This document shows, one piece after another, positions 5,959 through 6,173 of a stretch of 6,173 bases of DNA. The stretch is from assembly GCA_934876235.1 (NCBI GenBank), contig CAKXKM010000089.1, positions 1-6,173 on the forward strand, written 5' to 3'. This DNA is from Collinsella sp. AF02-46-1 (GTDB lineage Bacteria > Actinomycetota > Coriobacteriia > Coriobacteriales > Coriobacteriaceae). The stretch's first letter is position 1. Each line of letters starts with the position of its first letter. Made by a program: the position numbers and the translations under genes. The notes under the pieces were generated by a model. That model saw only the letters and a program-made list of their open reading frames with translations, searched no databases and was not told where the DNA came from.

Positions 5959-6128
5959 GGAAACCGTGTCCCGGAATTTGGCTTTGGAATGGGATGCAGT
6001 TTCCGGTGGAGGGGCTTGGCGGAAAGTGCGACCCGGAATTTGCAATCGGAGTGGGATGAAGTTTCCCAACGGGGCTACAAGCGGAAACCGCATCCCACTC
6101 CGGACGTGAATTCTGGGACACAGTTTCC
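5959..6128. repeat. Three 46-bp imperfect palindromes at an exact 62-bp period
   Basis: The units are 5959-6004, 6021-6066 and 6083-6128, separated by two 16-bp spacers that share GGGGCT. Each begins with GGAAA and ends with GTTTCC, and its two arms are imperfect inverted copies of GGAAACNGNNTCCC. Six arms are therefore present. They fall into two classes by what follows: TCCCATTCC or TCCCACTCC in one, and a C run then GAATT in the other. Units one and two place the GAATT-class arm first and unit three is reversed. In RNA, unit one would form a 14-position stem with a single mismatch and two G-U pairs. This layout resembles bacterial REP/BIME-type intergenic elements. No transposase or cas gene is nearby. 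Open frames crossing it on both strands are artefacts of the repeat. Confidence 0.85.
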
Positions 6129-6173
6129 GCGACTCGCATGACAGGCCACGCTTCTACCATGAGGCGAGCGCAG

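Larger units (their letters stand above)
5746..6173. other. Long intergenic region after the flavodoxin-like gene
   Basis: Apart from the terminator, the small ORF candidate and the palindrome array listed separately, nothing is identified here. No tRNA-like fold, recognisable gene start or further repeat copy is seen in 6129-6173. The next gene probably lies beyond the window. Confidence 0.6.

Noticed and set aside
5137..6093. Minus-strand open frame of 318 codons across the flavodoxin-like gene and the palindromes
   Set aside because: It runs through a gene, a terminator and the repeat array. Its N-terminal part is only translated repeat sequence.
5959..6128. Possible CRISPR array
   Set aside because: Only three units are present, arms vary, the 16-bp spacers are too short and partly alike, the third unit is inverted, and no cas gene is visible.
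5851..6141. Plus-strand open frame of 96 codons over the palindrome array
   Set aside because: Open frames occur across the repeat on both strands because it lacks stops. The translation simply mirrors the repeat units.

Overview
The window is GC-rich, with strongly GC-biased third codon positions. It carries a Gram-positive style cell-wall sorting signal of the LAxTG type and a paired heterodimeric ABC exporter. Together these suggest a host-associated high-GC Gram-positive, most likely a Coriobacteriia member such as Collinsella. This placement rests on general familiarity with protein and repeat style, not on a search.

Layout. Positions 1-126 hold the tail of an unseen neighbour and a strong hairpin terminator (42-83) with a 17-bp perfect stem. 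Positions 127-1139, minus strand, hold a surface-protein gene: signal peptide, long alanine/glutamate-rich coiled coil, Pro/Ser/Thr-rich linker, LANTG sorting signal, membrane helix and basic tail. It is split into two frames by an apparent one-base loss in a run of four A (574-577). Positions 1140-1352 are a divergent intergenic region with a candidate promoter on each strand and one solitary copy of a repeat arm. Positions 1353-5066 carry two ABC exporter half-transporters, joined stop-to-start (TAAATG). An AT-rich regulatory stretch rich in TTAG/CTAA motifs (5107-5157) precedes a short flavodoxin-like protein (5194-5745), which is closed by a clean terminator (5788-5815). The last part (5816-6173) has no convincing gene. 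It holds a possible 28-codon ORF or gene remnant and three 46-bp imperfect palindromes spaced at exactly 62 bp.

How the genes relate. The two ABC proteins complement each other. The first has a canonical signature (SGGQ) but Asp for the catalytic Glu and Gln for the switch His. The second has the canonical Walker B Glu and switch His but a degenerate signature (SQGQ). One complete ATPase site would therefore form at the dimer interface, as in TM287/288-, BmrCD- or LmrCD-type drug exporters. The flavodoxin-like gene follows on the same strand but seems to have its own promoter. A functional link to the exporter is not shown. The strongest leads are the frameshifted surface protein, the 62-bp-period palindrome array with its solitary arm elsewhere in the window, and the TTAG-rich putative operator.
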